Numbered from the stretch's first letter, positions 41,854 through 50,537 are shown. The stretch is DNA of 64,000 nucleotides from Nocardioides daedukensis (GCF_013408415.1 NZ_JACCAA010000001.1:3472001-3536000); one strand, 5' to 3'. Numbers and translations: made by a program. The notes: generated by a model from the sequence alone, not told the origin.

Positions 41854-42630
41854 ATGACCACGACAACTCTCGCGATCGCGAACCAGAAGGGCGGCGTCGC
41901 CAAGACGACGACCGTCGCCTCACTGGGTGCTGCCCTGGCCGAGCTCGGCCACAAGGTGCTGCTCGTCGACCTCGACCCCCAGGCGTGCCTGACCTTCTCG
42001 CTCGGCATCGACCCGGAGGACCTCGAGTTCTCGGTGCACCACGTGCTGACCAAGGGACTCGCCCCGAGCGAGGTCATCATCGAGACCGAGGACGGCGTGG
42101 ACCTGATGCCCGCGACGATCGAGCTGGCCCGCGCCGAGGCCGACCTGCTCACCCGCACGGGACGCGAGCACGTGATCAAGGGTGCGATCGAGGACCTCGA
42201 GGAGGCCGGCATCCACTACGACTGGGTGCTGCTGGACTGCCCGCCGTCGCTGGGTGTGCTCACGGTTGCCGGTCTGACCGCGGCCGACGGCGTACTCATC
42301 CCGCTGCAGTGCGAGACCCTGTCGCACCGTGGTGTCGGGCAGCTGCTCGACACGGTGCATGACGTCCGCAAGTTCACCAACCGCAAGCTGAAGGTCTGGG
42401 GCGTCCTGCCCACGCTCTTCGACGGCCGGACCAACCACTCGCGCACCGTCCTCGAGACCATCTCGGAGACCTATGAGCTCGACGTCATCGAGCCGCCGAT
42501 TCCGAAGACCATCAAGTTCGCCGAGGCGCCTGCCGCCGGCCGGTCGATCCTCGCCACGAACAAGAGCAACAAGGGCGCGATGGCCTATCGCGAGGTCGCG
42601 GCGAACCTGGTGAAGCGCAAGAAGAAGTGA
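41854..42630 (+). CDS. ParA-family ATPase
   Basis: 258 residues with the deviant Walker A QKGGVAKTTTVASL, switch I VDLDPQACLTFSLG and Walker B VLLDCPPSLG. It resembles the Rv3213c Soj-like group and has no parB partner nearby, so it is not the main chromosome-partition ParA. The C-terminal tail is Lys-rich (LVKRKKK). ATG has CATGAT eight bases upstream. The L,D-transpeptidase gene begins seven bases after its stop. Confidence 0.88.
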   Translation: MTTTTLAIANQKGGVAKTTTVASLGAALAELGHKVLLVDLDPQACLTFSLGIDPEDLEFSVHHVLTKGLAPSEVIIETEDGVDLMPATIELARAEADLLTRTGREHVIKGAIEDLEEAGIHYDWVLLDCPPSLGVLTVAGLTAADGVLIPLQCETLSHRGVGQLLDTVHDVRKFTNRKLKVWGVLPTLFDGRTNHSRTVLETISETYELDVIEPPIPKTIKFAEAPAAGRSILATNKSNKGAMAYREVAANLVKRKKK

Positions 42631-42637
42631 TCGTGCG

Positions 42638-43264
42638 ATGAGTCGCCATCGGCTCGAACCCACGCGGCCTCGCTATGGCCGGGTGGCCGCGCTCGGCGCT
42701 GCGCTCGCGATCACGCTGGTCGCCGCACTGGGCGGGGTCGGCCTGATCCCGAGCACCGTGGGCGGGGACCCGGCCAGCGCCGAGCAGCAGACACAGGCCG
42801 AGCAGGCCCCTGCCGCTGCAGAGAAGCGGATTGCGGATCCGGTGGTGCTCGATCCGCCGGTCAACCTCGCGCCGCAACGCTCGGGCACCGGGCGGCGGAT
42901 CGTGTTCAGCCAGGAGTCCCAGCGGGTCTGGCTGATCACCCCGAAGAACCAGGTGGCCCGGACCTATCCGGTCTCCGGCAGCGTCACCGACAACCTGGCC
43001 AAGGGCAGCTATCAGGTCTTCTCCCGCTCCGAGCGCGCAACCGGCATCGACGACTCCGGCACGATGAAGTGGTTCGTCCGGTTCGCCCACGGTCGCAACG
43101 CAGCCATCGGGTTCCACGACATCCCGGTCAACAAGGGCAAGGCCGTCCAGAGTGAGGCCCAGCTGGGCACCGCGCGCTCGCACGGCTGCATCCGACAGGC
43201 CAGCGACGACGCGCGCGAGCTGTGGAAGTTCGCCCCGATCGGCACCAAGGTCGTCGTCATCTGA
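42638..43264 (+). CDS. L,D-transpeptidase (YkuD domain)
   Basis: 208 residues. A membrane anchor or signal (about 18-38) is followed by a Gln/Ala-rich linker and a catalytic domain ending in TARSHGCIRQASDDARELW, which holds the His and catalytic Cys of the YkuD fold. It makes 3-3 peptidoglycan cross-links or anchors proteins to the wall. The protein is short, without the Ig-like domains of mycobacterial Ldt enzymes. It probably shares a transcript with the ParA gene. Confidence 0.88.
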   Translation: MSRHRLEPTRPRYGRVAALGAALAITLVAALGGVGLIPSTVGGDPASAEQQTQAEQAPAAAEKRIADPVVLDPPVNLAPQRSGTGRRIVFSQESQRVWLITPKNQVARTYPVSGSVTDNLAKGSYQVFSRSERATGIDDSGTMKWFVRFAHGRNAAIGFHDIPVNKGKAVQSEAQLGTARSHGCIRQASDDARELWKFAPIGTKVVVI

Positions 43265-43330
43265 GCTGACCCCACGGGGTCAACGCGGATCGGCAGGGCA
43301 CACGGCAAGTGCAGACCGGTCCCCAAATGG

Positions 43331-43365
43331 CAGTACGCCGACCCGCAGCTGCGGATCGGCGTACT
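43331..43365. terminator. Hairpin between convergent transpeptidase and helicase genes
   Basis: CAGTACGCCGA at 43331-43341 pairs with TCGGCGTACTG at 43355-43365, and an inner CCGCAG/CTGCGG extends the stem to 17 bp with one mismatch. It lies midway between the two stop codons. Confidence 0.7.
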
Positions 43366-43398
43366 GGCCGAATCAGGGGGCTACTCGGGCCCGCGGGA

Positions 43399-44862
43399 TC
43401 ACTCCCCGGAGGTTGCCTTCTGGGTGGGCTTCTCCGTGCTCGCCGCGGCAACCTGCTCGCCGCTGCGGGTCCGGCGCCGACGGCGGTTCCGGTTGCTCTT
43501 CTGTCCCGACTTCTCGCCGCTGGTCTCGGTGGAGGCGGCCCGGTCCGAGCGACCGCCCTGGCCACCACGACCACCACGGTCACCGCTGCGGCCACCGCGG
43601 CCGCTGTCGGCGCGCGGTGCCTGCGGCTCCGGGTCCTTGATCCGACCCTTGGTGCCCGGCGCGATGCCCAGGTCGGTGTAGAGGTGCTCGGAGGTCGAGT
43701 AGGTCTCCTGGGGCTCCTCGAAGGGCAGCTCCAGGGTCTTGTTGATGACCTTCCAGCGGGTCAGGTCGGCCCAGTCCACGAAGGTGATCGCGACACCGGT
43801 GGCGCCGGCGCGGCCGGTGCGGCCGATCCGGTGCACGTAGGTCTTGTCGTCCTCGGGGCAGGTGTAGTTGATGACGTGGGAGACGCCGGCGACGTCGATG
43901 CCGCGAGCCGCGACGTCGGTGGCGACCAGCACCTTGATCTTGTCCTCGCGGAAGCGGGTCAGCGCCTTCTCGCGAGCGACCTGGGCCATGTCGCCGTGCA
44001 GCGGGCTGGCGTTGAACCCGCGCTCGGAGAGGTCATCGGCGATCCGCTGCGCCTGGCGCTTGGTGCGGGTGAAGACGATGACCTTGTCGGCGTCGTCGGC
44101 CTGGAGGACCCGGCCGATGATCTCGGGCTTGTCGAGGTCGTGGGCCTGGTAGATGAACTGGGCCGTGGCTGGGACGGTCTGGTTGTCGGCCGAGGACTCG
44201 GCTCGGATGTTCATCGGGTGCCGCATGTGGGTGCGGGCCAGGGCGATGATCGCGGCCGGCATCGTGGCCGAGAAGAGCATCGTCTGACGGGTCTCGGGGG
44301 TCTTCGAGAGGAGCTTCTCCACGTCGGGGAGGAAGCCGAGGTCGAGCATCTCGTCGGCCTCGTCGAGGACCACGGACTTGCAGTGGCTCAGGTCGAGGGC
44401 CCTGCGGTTGGCCAGGTCGATCAGGCGACCTGGGGTGCCGACGACCACGTCGACACCGGTCTCGAGGGCCTCGAGCTGCGGCTCGTAGCCGACGCCGCCA
44501 TAGACGGTGAGGACGCGGATGCCGCGGTCCTTGCCGGCGAGCTGGAGGTCCTTGGAGACCTGGAGCGCGAGCTCACGGGTCGGGGCCACGATCAGCGCCT
44601 GCGGCTTGCCCTGGGGCAGCTCGACGTAGTCGGGGTCGTGGGCGGCCACGGAGCGCTGGAGCACCGGGATGCCGAAGGCGAGGGTCTTGCCTGTGCCGGT
44701 GCGGGCCTGGCCGATCAGGTCGGTTCCCATCAGGGCGACCGAGAGGGTCATCTCCTGGATCGGGAACGGGTTGACGATGCCGGCGCGCTCGAGCGCGTCG
44801 CAGATCTCGGGCAGTACGCCGAGCTCTCTGAAGGTGGTGGTCACGTGCGATTTCGCTTCCAT
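43399..44862 (-). CDS. DEAD-box RNA helicase (RhlE type)
   Basis: 487 residues. Q motif and GARTGTGKT-type Walker A (GQARTGTGKTLAF), PTRELA, VVLDEADEMLDLGF, FSATM, and the C-terminal VFTRTK, ARGIDVAGV and HRIGRTGRAG are present. The tail from about residue 415 is Arg/Gly-rich and Lys-rich, suited to RNA binding. The neighbouring ferritin-like gene is divergent, as with Rv3211/Rv3210c. ATG at 44862 is chosen; a GTG seven codons later has GGAAG upstream and is an alternative. Confidence 0.93.
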   Translation of the reverse strand: MEAKSHVTTTFRELGVLPEICDALERAGIVNPFPIQEMTLSVALMGTDLIGQARTGTGKTLAFGIPVLQRSVAAHDPDYVELPQGKPQALIVAPTRELALQVSKDLQLAGKDRGIRVLTVYGGVGYEPQLEALETGVDVVVGTPGRLIDLANRRALDLSHCKSVVLDEADEMLDLGFLPDVEKLLSKTPETRQTMLFSATMPAAIIALARTHMRHPMNIRAESSADNQTVPATAQFIYQAHDLDKPEIIGRVLQADDADKVIVFTRTKRQAQRIADDLSERGFNASPLHGDMAQVAREKALTRFREDKIKVLVATDVAARGIDVAGVSHVINYTCPEDDKTYVHRIGRTGRAGATGVAITFVDWADLTRWKVINKTLELPFEEPQETYSTSEHLYTDLGIAPGTKGRIKDPEPQAPRADSGRGGRSGDRGGRGGQGGRSDRAASTETSGEKSGQKSNRNRRRRRTRSGEQVAAASTEKPTQKATSGE

Positions 44863-45004
44863 GAGTAGGTCTGTGCGGCCGACTTCTGGGAAGGATCTGC
44901 CGCGCACATGCGATCGGCTCTGGTCTGCTCGGATGGGTCCGGCGACTGGGCCGAGACGGGGGCGCAACTCGGGTCGCGCCACGCAATGACCTCAAGTCTA
45001 TCGG

Positions 45005-45010
45005 TACGCT
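45005..45010 (+). promoter_or_regulatory. -10 element TACGCT of leaderless ferritin-like gene
   Basis: TACGCT is followed by six bases and the ATG at 45017. Confidence 0.55.
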
Positions 45011-45016
45011 GCAGAC

Positions 45017-45718
45017 ATGACTGAATCCTCACCCGCCGCCGAGGGCGTCGCGTTCTCCGATCCGTCGTACCGCGCTGCGGTGGTGGACCTGCTCGGAGTC
45101 ATCGCCTACGGCGAGATCGCCGCGTTCGAGCGGCTGGCCGAGGATGCCAAGCTTGCTCCGGACCTGGCCGACAAGGTGGCGCTGGCGACGATGGCGAGTG
45201 CCGAACTGACCAACGTCAACAAGCTCCGCGACCGGCTCGAGGAGCTGGGTGCCGACCCGTTCGAGGCGATGGCGCCGTTCAGCAAGGCACTCGACTCCTT
45301 CCACGAGCACACCGCGCCGTCGAACTGGCTCGAGGGCCTGGTCAAGGCGTACGTCGGAGACGGGCTGGCCCGCGACTTCTATGCGGAGATCGCGGCGTTC
45401 ATCGACGTCGACACCCGAGAGCTGATCCTCGACTCGCTCGACAACGCGACGCACAGCCAGTTCGTGGTGGACCGGGTGCGCAGCGCGATCGCGGAGGACC
45501 CCCGCGTCGGTGGTCCGTTGGCGCTGTGGGGTCGCCGGCTGATGGGTGAGGCGCTCACCCAGGCCCAACGTGTTGCCGCCGACCACGATGCGCTCTCGGC
45601 GCTGCTCGCCGGGGGAGTGGACCGGCCCGGGATGGACCTTGCCGCGCTCGGCCGGATGTTCAACCGGTTGACCGAGCGGCACGCGCTGCGGATGGAGGAG
45701 CTGGGCCTGGCTCACTGA
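45017..45718 (+). CDS. Ferritin-like (MiaE-like) protein
   Basis: 233 residues, all-helical. It matches the Rv3210c group of ferritin-like-fold proteins, related to tRNA hydroxylase MiaE. Candidate carboxylate and His positions occur in helices AYGEIAAFERLAEDA, ASAELTNVNKLRDRLEELG and DSFHEHTAPSNW. Whether a di-iron site is complete cannot be decided by eye. It is divergent from the DEAD-box helicase gene, an arrangement conserved in actinobacteria; a role in tRNA modification is possible but unproven. Confidence 0.82.
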   Translation: MTESSPAAEGVAFSDPSYRAAVVDLLGVIAYGEIAAFERLAEDAKLAPDLADKVALATMASAELTNVNKLRDRLEELGADPFEAMAPFSKALDSFHEHTAPSNWLEGLVKAYVGDGLARDFYAEIAAFIDVDTRELILDSLDNATHSQFVVDRVRSAIAEDPRVGGPLALWGRRLMGEALTQAQRVAADHDALSALLAGGVDRPGMDLAALGRMFNRLTERHALRMEELGLAH

Positions 45719-45789
45719 GCCCCGCCCCCAGTCCTCGCCTGTCCCAGCCCGCAGCTCACTCGGGTGGGCCAGATCACCGCGCCCAATAG

Positions 45790-45818
45790 TTGCTTGATGA
45801 AATCAATTGATTCATAAT
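45790..45818 (+). promoter_or_regulatory. Promoter of the MarR-exporter operon
   Basis: TTGCTT at 45790-45795, a 17-base spacer, and CATAAT at 45813-45818 form a near-consensus housekeeping promoter in an AT-rich island. The ATG of marR follows seven bases later, so the transcript would be leaderless. Confidence 0.7.
45797..45815. promoter_or_regulatory. Palindromic operator inside the marR promoter
   Basis: ATGAAATCAATTGATTCAT has the perfect core TCAATTGA and near-symmetric arms ATGAA/TTCAT. It fills the spacer between -35 and -10, the usual place for a MarR self-repression site. Confidence 0.7.
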
Positions 45819-45825
45819 CGTTGAC

Positions 45826-46320
45826 ATGGGCAAACAGTTCGAGCATGACGCGGCGTTCGAGGAGTTCGCGGCCAGCCTCTTCCGACTCACCCGCACCCTG
45901 CGCTCCACCCAGGGCCTGTGGGTGCAGCTGCCCGGCGGGCTCAAGCGCTCGGACGTGACGATCCTCAAGCTCGTCGACGAGCTGGGGGAGTGCCGGCCGG
46001 GAACCATCGCCGACCGGCTCGGAGTGGGCCCCTCGGTGATCAGCCGGCAGCTGGCCAACCTCGACGACGAGCAGCTGATCAGTCGCCGTCGCGACCCCGA
46101 GGACGGCCGTGCCGAGCTCATCGTGATGACCGAGCTGGGCGGTGAACGACTCGCTGCCATGCGTGCCGCCTACGTGCTCGGCATGCAGGAGCACTTCACC
46201 GACTGGACCGACGAGCGAGCCCGCACCGCAGCAGCGCTGCTCAACGAGATCTCCGACCACATCGCTCCCTCATTGGGACGCGACGCGGGTCGACACACGA
46301 ACACTAAGGAAGACGCATGA
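45826..46320 (+). CDS. MarR-family transcriptional regulator
   Basis: 164 residues with the MarR winged helix: LKRSDVTILKLVDELGECRPGTIADRLGVGPSVISRQLANLDDEQLISRRRDPEDGR, split by dimerisation helices at both ends. It overlaps the transporter gene by ATGA, so it most likely represses its own operon and is released by a compound that the exporter removes. A palindrome lies in its promoter. The tail is His/Arg-rich. Confidence 0.92.
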   Translation: MGKQFEHDAAFEEFAASLFRLTRTLRSTQGLWVQLPGGLKRSDVTILKLVDELGECRPGTIADRLGVGPSVISRQLANLDDEQLISRRRDPEDGRAELIVMTELGGERLAAMRAAYVLGMQEHFTDWTDERARTAAALLNEISDHIAPSLGRDAGRHTNTKEDA

Positions 46321-47879
46321 GCCAGCCCGTCCACGACGAGCCCAACCTGTCGCACAAGGAGATCCTGGAGGTCCTCGCCGGCCTGCTGGCGATGCTCTTC
46401 GTCGCCATGGTGAGCTCGACCATCGTCAGCACCGCGCTGCCGACGATCATCGGCGACCTGCGCGGGAACCAGACGCAGTACACCTGGGTGGTCACCACCA
46501 CCCTGCTGGCGATGACCGTCTCCAGCCCGATCTGGTCGAAGCTGGCCGACCTGTTCGACAAGAAGCTGCTCGTCCAGATCTCCGGCGTCGTCTTCCTGCT
46601 CGGCTCGCTGGCCGCGGGCTTCGCCCAGGACGTGCCGCAGCTGCTCGCCGCCCGAAGCCTGCAGGGCCTGGGCGTCGGAGGCCTGCTCGCCCTTGCCCAG
46701 GCGATCATGGGCTCGATCATCCCGCCGCGTGAACGCGGCCGCTACAGCGGATACATGGCCTCGGTGATGGCCGTCGCGACCGTGTCCGGACCGCTGATCG
46801 GTGGCCTCCTGGTCGACACCGTCGGCTGGCGCTGGTGCTTCTGGGCAGCCGTCCCGATCTCGCTGATGGGCCTGGCGGTCCTGCAGAAGTTCCTGCACCT
46901 GGAGAGCGTGCGCCGCGAGGTGCACATCGACTGGTGGGGCGCCCTGCTGATCACGATCGCGGCCAGCCTCCCGCTGGTGTGGGTCTCGTTCGCCGGCCAG
47001 CGCTTCGACTGGGCGTCGGTGGAGACGGCGTACTTCCTCGTCCCCGCCGCCCTGGCCGTCGTGGCCCTGGTCTTCGTCGAGCGCAACCACGCCGAACCGC
47101 TGATCCCGCCGAAGATCCTGCTCGAGCGGACCACCATCCTGGCCATCGTCGCCAGCATCGCGGTCGGCATCGCCCAGTTCGGTACGTCGGTCTTCCTCAG
47201 CCAGTTCTTCCAGGTGGCACAGGGCTTCAGCCCGACCGAGGCCGGACTGCTGATGCTGCCGCTGATCCTGGGCAGCATGATCGGCGCGACCGTGTCGGGA
47301 CAGCTGATCACGCGCACCGGCATCTGGAAGCCCTACATGCTCATCGGCACGGTGATCCTGATCGCCGGGCTGGTGCTGATGGGGCCGACCGACCACGAGA
47401 CCCCGATCTGGCACCTGAGCGTCTCCATGGTGATGATGGGGATCGGCCAGGGCACCCTGATGCAGAACCTCGTCCTGGTCGTCCAGAACACCGTGGACGT
47501 CCGCGACATCGGCGCTGCCAGCGGAGTGGTCAGCTTCTTCCGCTCACTGGGCGGCACCGTCGGGATCGCCGTGCTCGGCGCGATCCTGACCAACCGGGTC
47601 AGCGACCACATCGCCACCGGCCTCACCGCCGAGGGGCTCCCGGTTCCGGAGAACGCCACCGGTGGCGGGAACCTGGACCTGGACTCGCTCCAGGAGCCGT
47701 TCCTGACCATCGTGCGCCACGCCTACGGCGACAGCACGGGCTACATCTTCGTGGTCGCGGGCGTGATCTCGGTGATCAGCCTGGTCGCCATCTGGTTCAT
47801 GCCGGTGACCGAGCTGCGGACCACCGTGCGCAAGCAGGACGAGCGCGATCCGCTGAGCATGGAGCAGCCGGTCGACTGA
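46317..47879 (+). CDS. DHA2-family drug:H+ antiporter (EmrB/QacA type)
   Basis: 520 residues with about 14 membrane helices. Motif A is DLFDKKLL, weakly kept; motif C is recognisable in VSGPLIGGLLVDTVGWRW, the mark of antiporters. FRSLGGTVGIAVLGAIL is typical of DHA2 members near helix 11. It exports lipophilic compounds using the proton gradient; the substrate is unknown. It is controlled by the overlapping MarR gene. Confidence 0.92.
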   Translation: MSQPVHDEPNLSHKEILEVLAGLLAMLFVAMVSSTIVSTALPTIIGDLRGNQTQYTWVVTTTLLAMTVSSPIWSKLADLFDKKLLVQISGVVFLLGSLAAGFAQDVPQLLAARSLQGLGVGGLLALAQAIMGSIIPPRERGRYSGYMASVMAVATVSGPLIGGLLVDTVGWRWCFWAAVPISLMGLAVLQKFLHLESVRREVHIDWWGALLITIAASLPLVWVSFAGQRFDWASVETAYFLVPAALAVVALVFVERNHAEPLIPPKILLERTTILAIVASIAVGIAQFGTSVFLSQFFQVAQGFSPTEAGLLMLPLILGSMIGATVSGQLITRTGIWKPYMLIGTVILIAGLVLMGPTDHETPIWHLSVSMVMMGIGQGTLMQNLVLVVQNTVDVRDIGAASGVVSFFRSLGGTVGIAVLGAILTNRVSDHIATGLTAEGLPVPENATGGGNLDLDSLQEPFLTIVRHAYGDSTGYIFVVAGVISVISLVAIWFMPVTELRTTVRKQDERDPLSMEQPVD

Positions 47880-47910
47880 TCGGCCCGTGACTGATTAGCC
47901 CGTACTGATC
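47874..47910 (+). repeat. 15-bp tandem repeat at the exporter gene end
   Basis: GACTGATCGGCCCGT (47874-47888, containing the stop) is followed by GACTGATTAGCCCGT (47889-47903) and a partial third unit ACTGATC. Confidence 0.85.
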
Positions 47911-47935
47911 TCAAGTGATCGATCAGCGGGAACTG

Positions 47936-47969
47936 ATCACCGGCGCGACGGACCAGTCGCGCCGGTGAT
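47936..47969. terminator. 14-bp perfect stem at the GlsB gene end
   Basis: ATCACCGGCGCGAC at 47936-47949 pairs with GTCGCGCCGGTGAT at 47956-47969 around GGACCA. The stem lies in the last codons of the minus-strand GlsB-like gene and includes its stop; it faces the exporter gene. Confidence 0.7.
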
Positions 47970-48212
47970 TCCTGCAGCGAGCATGACCAGGATCGCGGCG
48001 GTGACGACCTGCCAGGTGTGGCGCCACCAGTCGATGCGTGCGGTCTCGGGGTCGAAGACCTGGGCATAGGCCCAGTTGCCGATCAGCATCCCGCCGATGC
48101 CGCACAGCACGGTCAACCAGAGCGGGATGTTGTCACGGTCGCCGGGGGCGATGAACTTGCCCAGCAGACCCACGACGGCGCCACCGAGCAGCACCCACAG
48201 GATCGTGTCCAT
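47937..48212 (-). CDS. GlsB/YeaQ/YmgE-family membrane protein
   Basis: 91 residues with three membrane helices (about 3-22, 30-52, 68-87). GGAVVGLLGKFIAPG and GIGGMLIGNWAY match the transglycosylase-associated/GlsB family, small stress-induced membrane proteins with unclear function. It ends an operon with TetR and DUF3107, starting 12 bases after the latter. Its last codons form a terminator stem. Confidence 0.82.
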   Translation of the reverse strand: MDTILWVLLGGAVVGLLGKFIAPGDRDNIPLWLTVLCGIGGMLIGNWAYAQVFDPETARIDWWRHTWQVVTAAILVMLAAGITGATGPSRR

Positions 48213-48224
48213 GTTGCGCGTCGA

Positions 48225-48446
48225 TCAGGAGCGGAAGCCGACCGCGCCACTCACGCCGCCGCCGATCTCGGCGTACGCCAGACGCGCGGTGGGCACCAGG
48301 ATGCGGCGTCCCTTGGTGTCGGTCAGGCTGATCACGCCTTCGGAGGCCACAGCCTCGGTGATGTGCTTCTCGACGGTCTCGATGTCCTGGTCGACGTCGA
48401 TGACGAGCTCGCGCTGTGCCTGCTGAATGCCGATCTTGACCTCCAT
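48225..48446 (-). CDS. DUF3107 small protein (TB9.4-like)
   Basis: 73 residues: MEVKIGIQQAQRELVIDVDQ, then GRRILVPTARLAYAEIGG. This matches DUF3107, conserved in actinobacteria directly after a TetR gene (Rv3208-Rv3208A). AAAGGTGG lies upstream of the ATG. The fold appears to be a small alpha/beta protein. Function unknown, though the mycobacterial protein is known as an antigen. Confidence 0.87.
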   Translation of the reverse strand: MEVKIGIQQAQRELVIDVDQDIETVEKHITEAVASEGVISLTDTKGRRILVPTARLAYAEIGGGVSGAVGFRS

Positions 48447-48491
48447 GATGGGGCCACCTTTCGTGAATGTGGTTGGAGCGGGGTGTGTGGG

Positions 48492-49124
48492 TCAGTCGTG
48501 CAGCGGATAGCCGCGTACGCCGCGCCAGGCCAGGCCGGAGATCAGGGCAGCGGCATCATCGCGACCGATGGACGACGCGTCGTCGAGCCAGTAGCGGGCG
48601 CTGACCTGGGCCATGCCCACCAGGGAGACGGCCAGCAGGTGGGCCGCCTCGTCGGGCAGGCGGGTGTCCTCGTGGATGACCTCGGCGATCATCCCGGCGC
48701 ACTCCCTGGTCACCCGTTCGGTCTGGTCGCGCACGGCCGGCTCGTTGGTCAGGTCGGACTCGAAGACCAGGCGGAACGCGCCGGACTCGGCGGCGACGTA
48801 GTCGTAGAACGCGGCCATCGCGGCGGCGACGCGGAGCTTGTTGTCATCGGTGGAGGCCAGCGCGGAGCGGCAGCCCTCGATGATGGTGCTGCACGAGGTG
48901 TCCAGGAGGGCCAGGTAGAGGTCGAGCTTGCCCGGGAAGTGCTGGTAGAGCACCGGCTTGGAGACCCCGGCGCGATCGGCGATGTCGTCCATCGCGGCGG
49001 CGTGGTAGCCGTGGGCGACGAACACCTCCAGGGCTGCCTCGAGGAGCTGGGCCCGACGTGCCTTGCGCGGCATACGTCCGCCGCGGGGCCGGACGTCGTC
49101 CAGGTCGTGCTGCCCAGTGCTCAA
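48492..49124 (-). CDS. TetR-family transcriptional regulator (Rv3208-like)
   Basis: 210 residues from TTG at 49124, which has GAGGAG six bases upstream. The helix-turn-helix is ARRAQLLEAALEVFVAHGYHAAAMDDIADRAGVSKPVLYQHFPGK, in two parts. The C-terminal ligand domain is helical. Divergent from moeZ; an inverted repeat ATGACG-GGACA-CGTCAT at 49205-49221 in the gap may be its operator. It heads the TetR-DUF3107-GlsB operon. Confidence 0.9.
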   Translation of the reverse strand: MSTGQHDLDDVRPRGGRMPRKARRAQLLEAALEVFVAHGYHAAAMDDIADRAGVSKPVLYQHFPGKLDLYLALLDTSCSTIIEGCRSALASTDDNKLRVAAAMAAFYDYVAAESGAFRLVFESDLTNEPAVRDQTERVTRECAGMIAEVIHEDTRLPDEAAHLLAVSLVGMAQVSARYWLDDASSIGRDDAAALISGLAWRGVRGYPLHD

Positions 49125-49204
49125 CTCATGCTCCTCGCTCTGCGGTGTTTCGAATTGGAAGCCTACCCGTGCGTCACTTGTCGATTCGCGCTGGCCACGT
49201 CCGG

Positions 49205-49221
49205 ATGACGGGACACGTCAT
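49205..49221. promoter_or_regulatory. Inverted repeat in the tetR-moeZ gap
   Basis: ATGACG and CGTCAT are separated by GGACA, giving a perfect 6-bp palindrome 81 bases from the tetR start. A TetR operator is plausible; there is no second copy to confirm it. Confidence 0.4.
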
Positions 49222-49319
49222 GGCACCGGGTCGGACGCGGGGACGATTGCCGGGAACATGACGACGGCCCTGCGTGTTGTGCCGGTTGTCAGGACATCAC
49301 CTTGCTGAGGAGAGTTTCA

Positions 49320-50537
49320 GTGCCCTATCCCGCACTCGTGGAACCAGCCGACGAGCTGACCATCGACGAGGTCCGCCGCTACAGCCGGCACCTGATCATC
49401 CCGGACGTGGGGATGAGCGGGCAGAAGCGCCTCAAGAACGCCAAGGTCCTCGTGATCGGCGCGGGCGGGCTCGGTTCGCCGGCGATGCTCTACCTCGCGG
49501 CCGCCGGCGTCGGCACCATCGGCATCGCCGAGTTTGACGAGGTCGACGAGTCGAACCTCCAGCGCCAGGTCATCCACGGACAGTCCGACATCGGTCGTCC
49601 CAAGTCGGAGTCGGCCCGGGACTCGATCAAGGAGATCAACCCCTACGTCAACGTGGTGATCCACGAGGGCCGCCTGGACAACGACAACGTGTTCTCGGTC
49701 TTCGAGGGCTACGACCTGATCCTGGACGGCACCGACAACTTCGCGACCCGCTACATGGTCAACGACGCGGCGTACTTCCTGAAGATCCCCTACGTCTGGG
49801 GCTCGATCTACCGCTTCGACGGCCAGGCGTCGGTCTTCTGGCCGCACGCGGTCAACGAGGACGGCACCTCGGCCGAGGCGCCCTGCTACCGCTGCCTCTA
49901 CCCCGAGCCGCCGCCGCCGGGGATGGTCCCGTCCTGCGCCGAGGGTGGCGTGCTGGGTGTGCTCTGCGCCGCGATCGGCTCGATCCAGGTCAACGAGGGC
50001 ATCAAGCTGCTCACCGGCATCGGCGACCCGCTGGTCGGCCGGCTGATGATCTATGACGCCCTCGAGATGGAATACCGCAAGCTCAAGGTCCGCAAGGACC
50101 CCAACTGCGCGCTGTGCGGCGAGAACCCCACCGTCGAGTCGCTGATCGACTACGACGCCTTCTGCGGGGCCGTCTCGGACGAGGCCGCCGAGGCTGCCGT
50201 CGGGTCGACCATCTCGGTCACCCAGCTCGAGGCGATGATCAAGGACAAGGACAACGGTGGCGAGGACTTCGTGCTGATCGACGTCCGCGAGCCGAACGAG
50301 TTCGAGATCAACAAGATCCCGGGCGCCGTGCTGATCCCCAAGGGTGAGTTCCTCAACGGCAATGCGCTCGAGCAGCTACCCAGCGACAAGAAGATCGTGC
50401 TGCACTGCAAGTCCGGCGTCCGCTCCGCGGAGTGCCTGGCGATCGTGAAGGGCGCCGGCTATTCCGACGCCGTGCACGTCGGTGGTGGCGTGGTGGCCTG
50501 GGTCAACCAGATCGACCCCAGCCAGCCGTCGTACTGA
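49320..50537 (+). CDS. moeZ: MoeZ-type adenylyltransferase/sulfurtransferase
   Basis: 405 residues. The ThiF/E1-like domain has VLVIGAGGLGSPAMLYLAAAG near residue 42, GTDNFATRY, and the zinc pairs CYRC and CALC. The C-terminal rhodanese domain has LHCKSGVRSAE with the catalytic Cys near residue 362. In actinobacteria MoeZ activates and sulfurates sulfur-carrier proteins for molybdopterin, thiocarboxylate and cysteine pathways. GTG at 49320 has GAGGAGAG upstream. Counterpart of Rv3206c. Confidence 0.92.
   Translation: MPYPALVEPADELTIDEVRRYSRHLIIPDVGMSGQKRLKNAKVLVIGAGGLGSPAMLYLAAAGVGTIGIAEFDEVDESNLQRQVIHGQSDIGRPKSESARDSIKEINPYVNVVIHEGRLDNDNVFSVFEGYDLILDGTDNFATRYMVNDAAYFLKIPYVWGSIYRFDGQASVFWPHAVNEDGTSAEAPCYRCLYPEPPPPGMVPSCAEGGVLGVLCAAIGSIQVNEGIKLLTGIGDPLVGRLMIYDALEMEYRKLKVRKDPNCALCGENPTVESLIDYDAFCGAVSDEAAEAAVGSTISVTQLEAMIKDKDNGGEDFVLIDVREPNEFEINKIPGAVLIPKGEFLNGNALEQLPSDKKIVLHCKSGVRSAECLAIVKGAGYSDAVHVGGGVVAWVNQIDPSQPSY

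Noticed and set aside
41854..42630. Chromosome-partition ParA
   Set aside because: No parB, parS-like repeats, gidB or other origin-region genes are adjacent; neighbours match the Rv3213c-type ParA-like ATPase.
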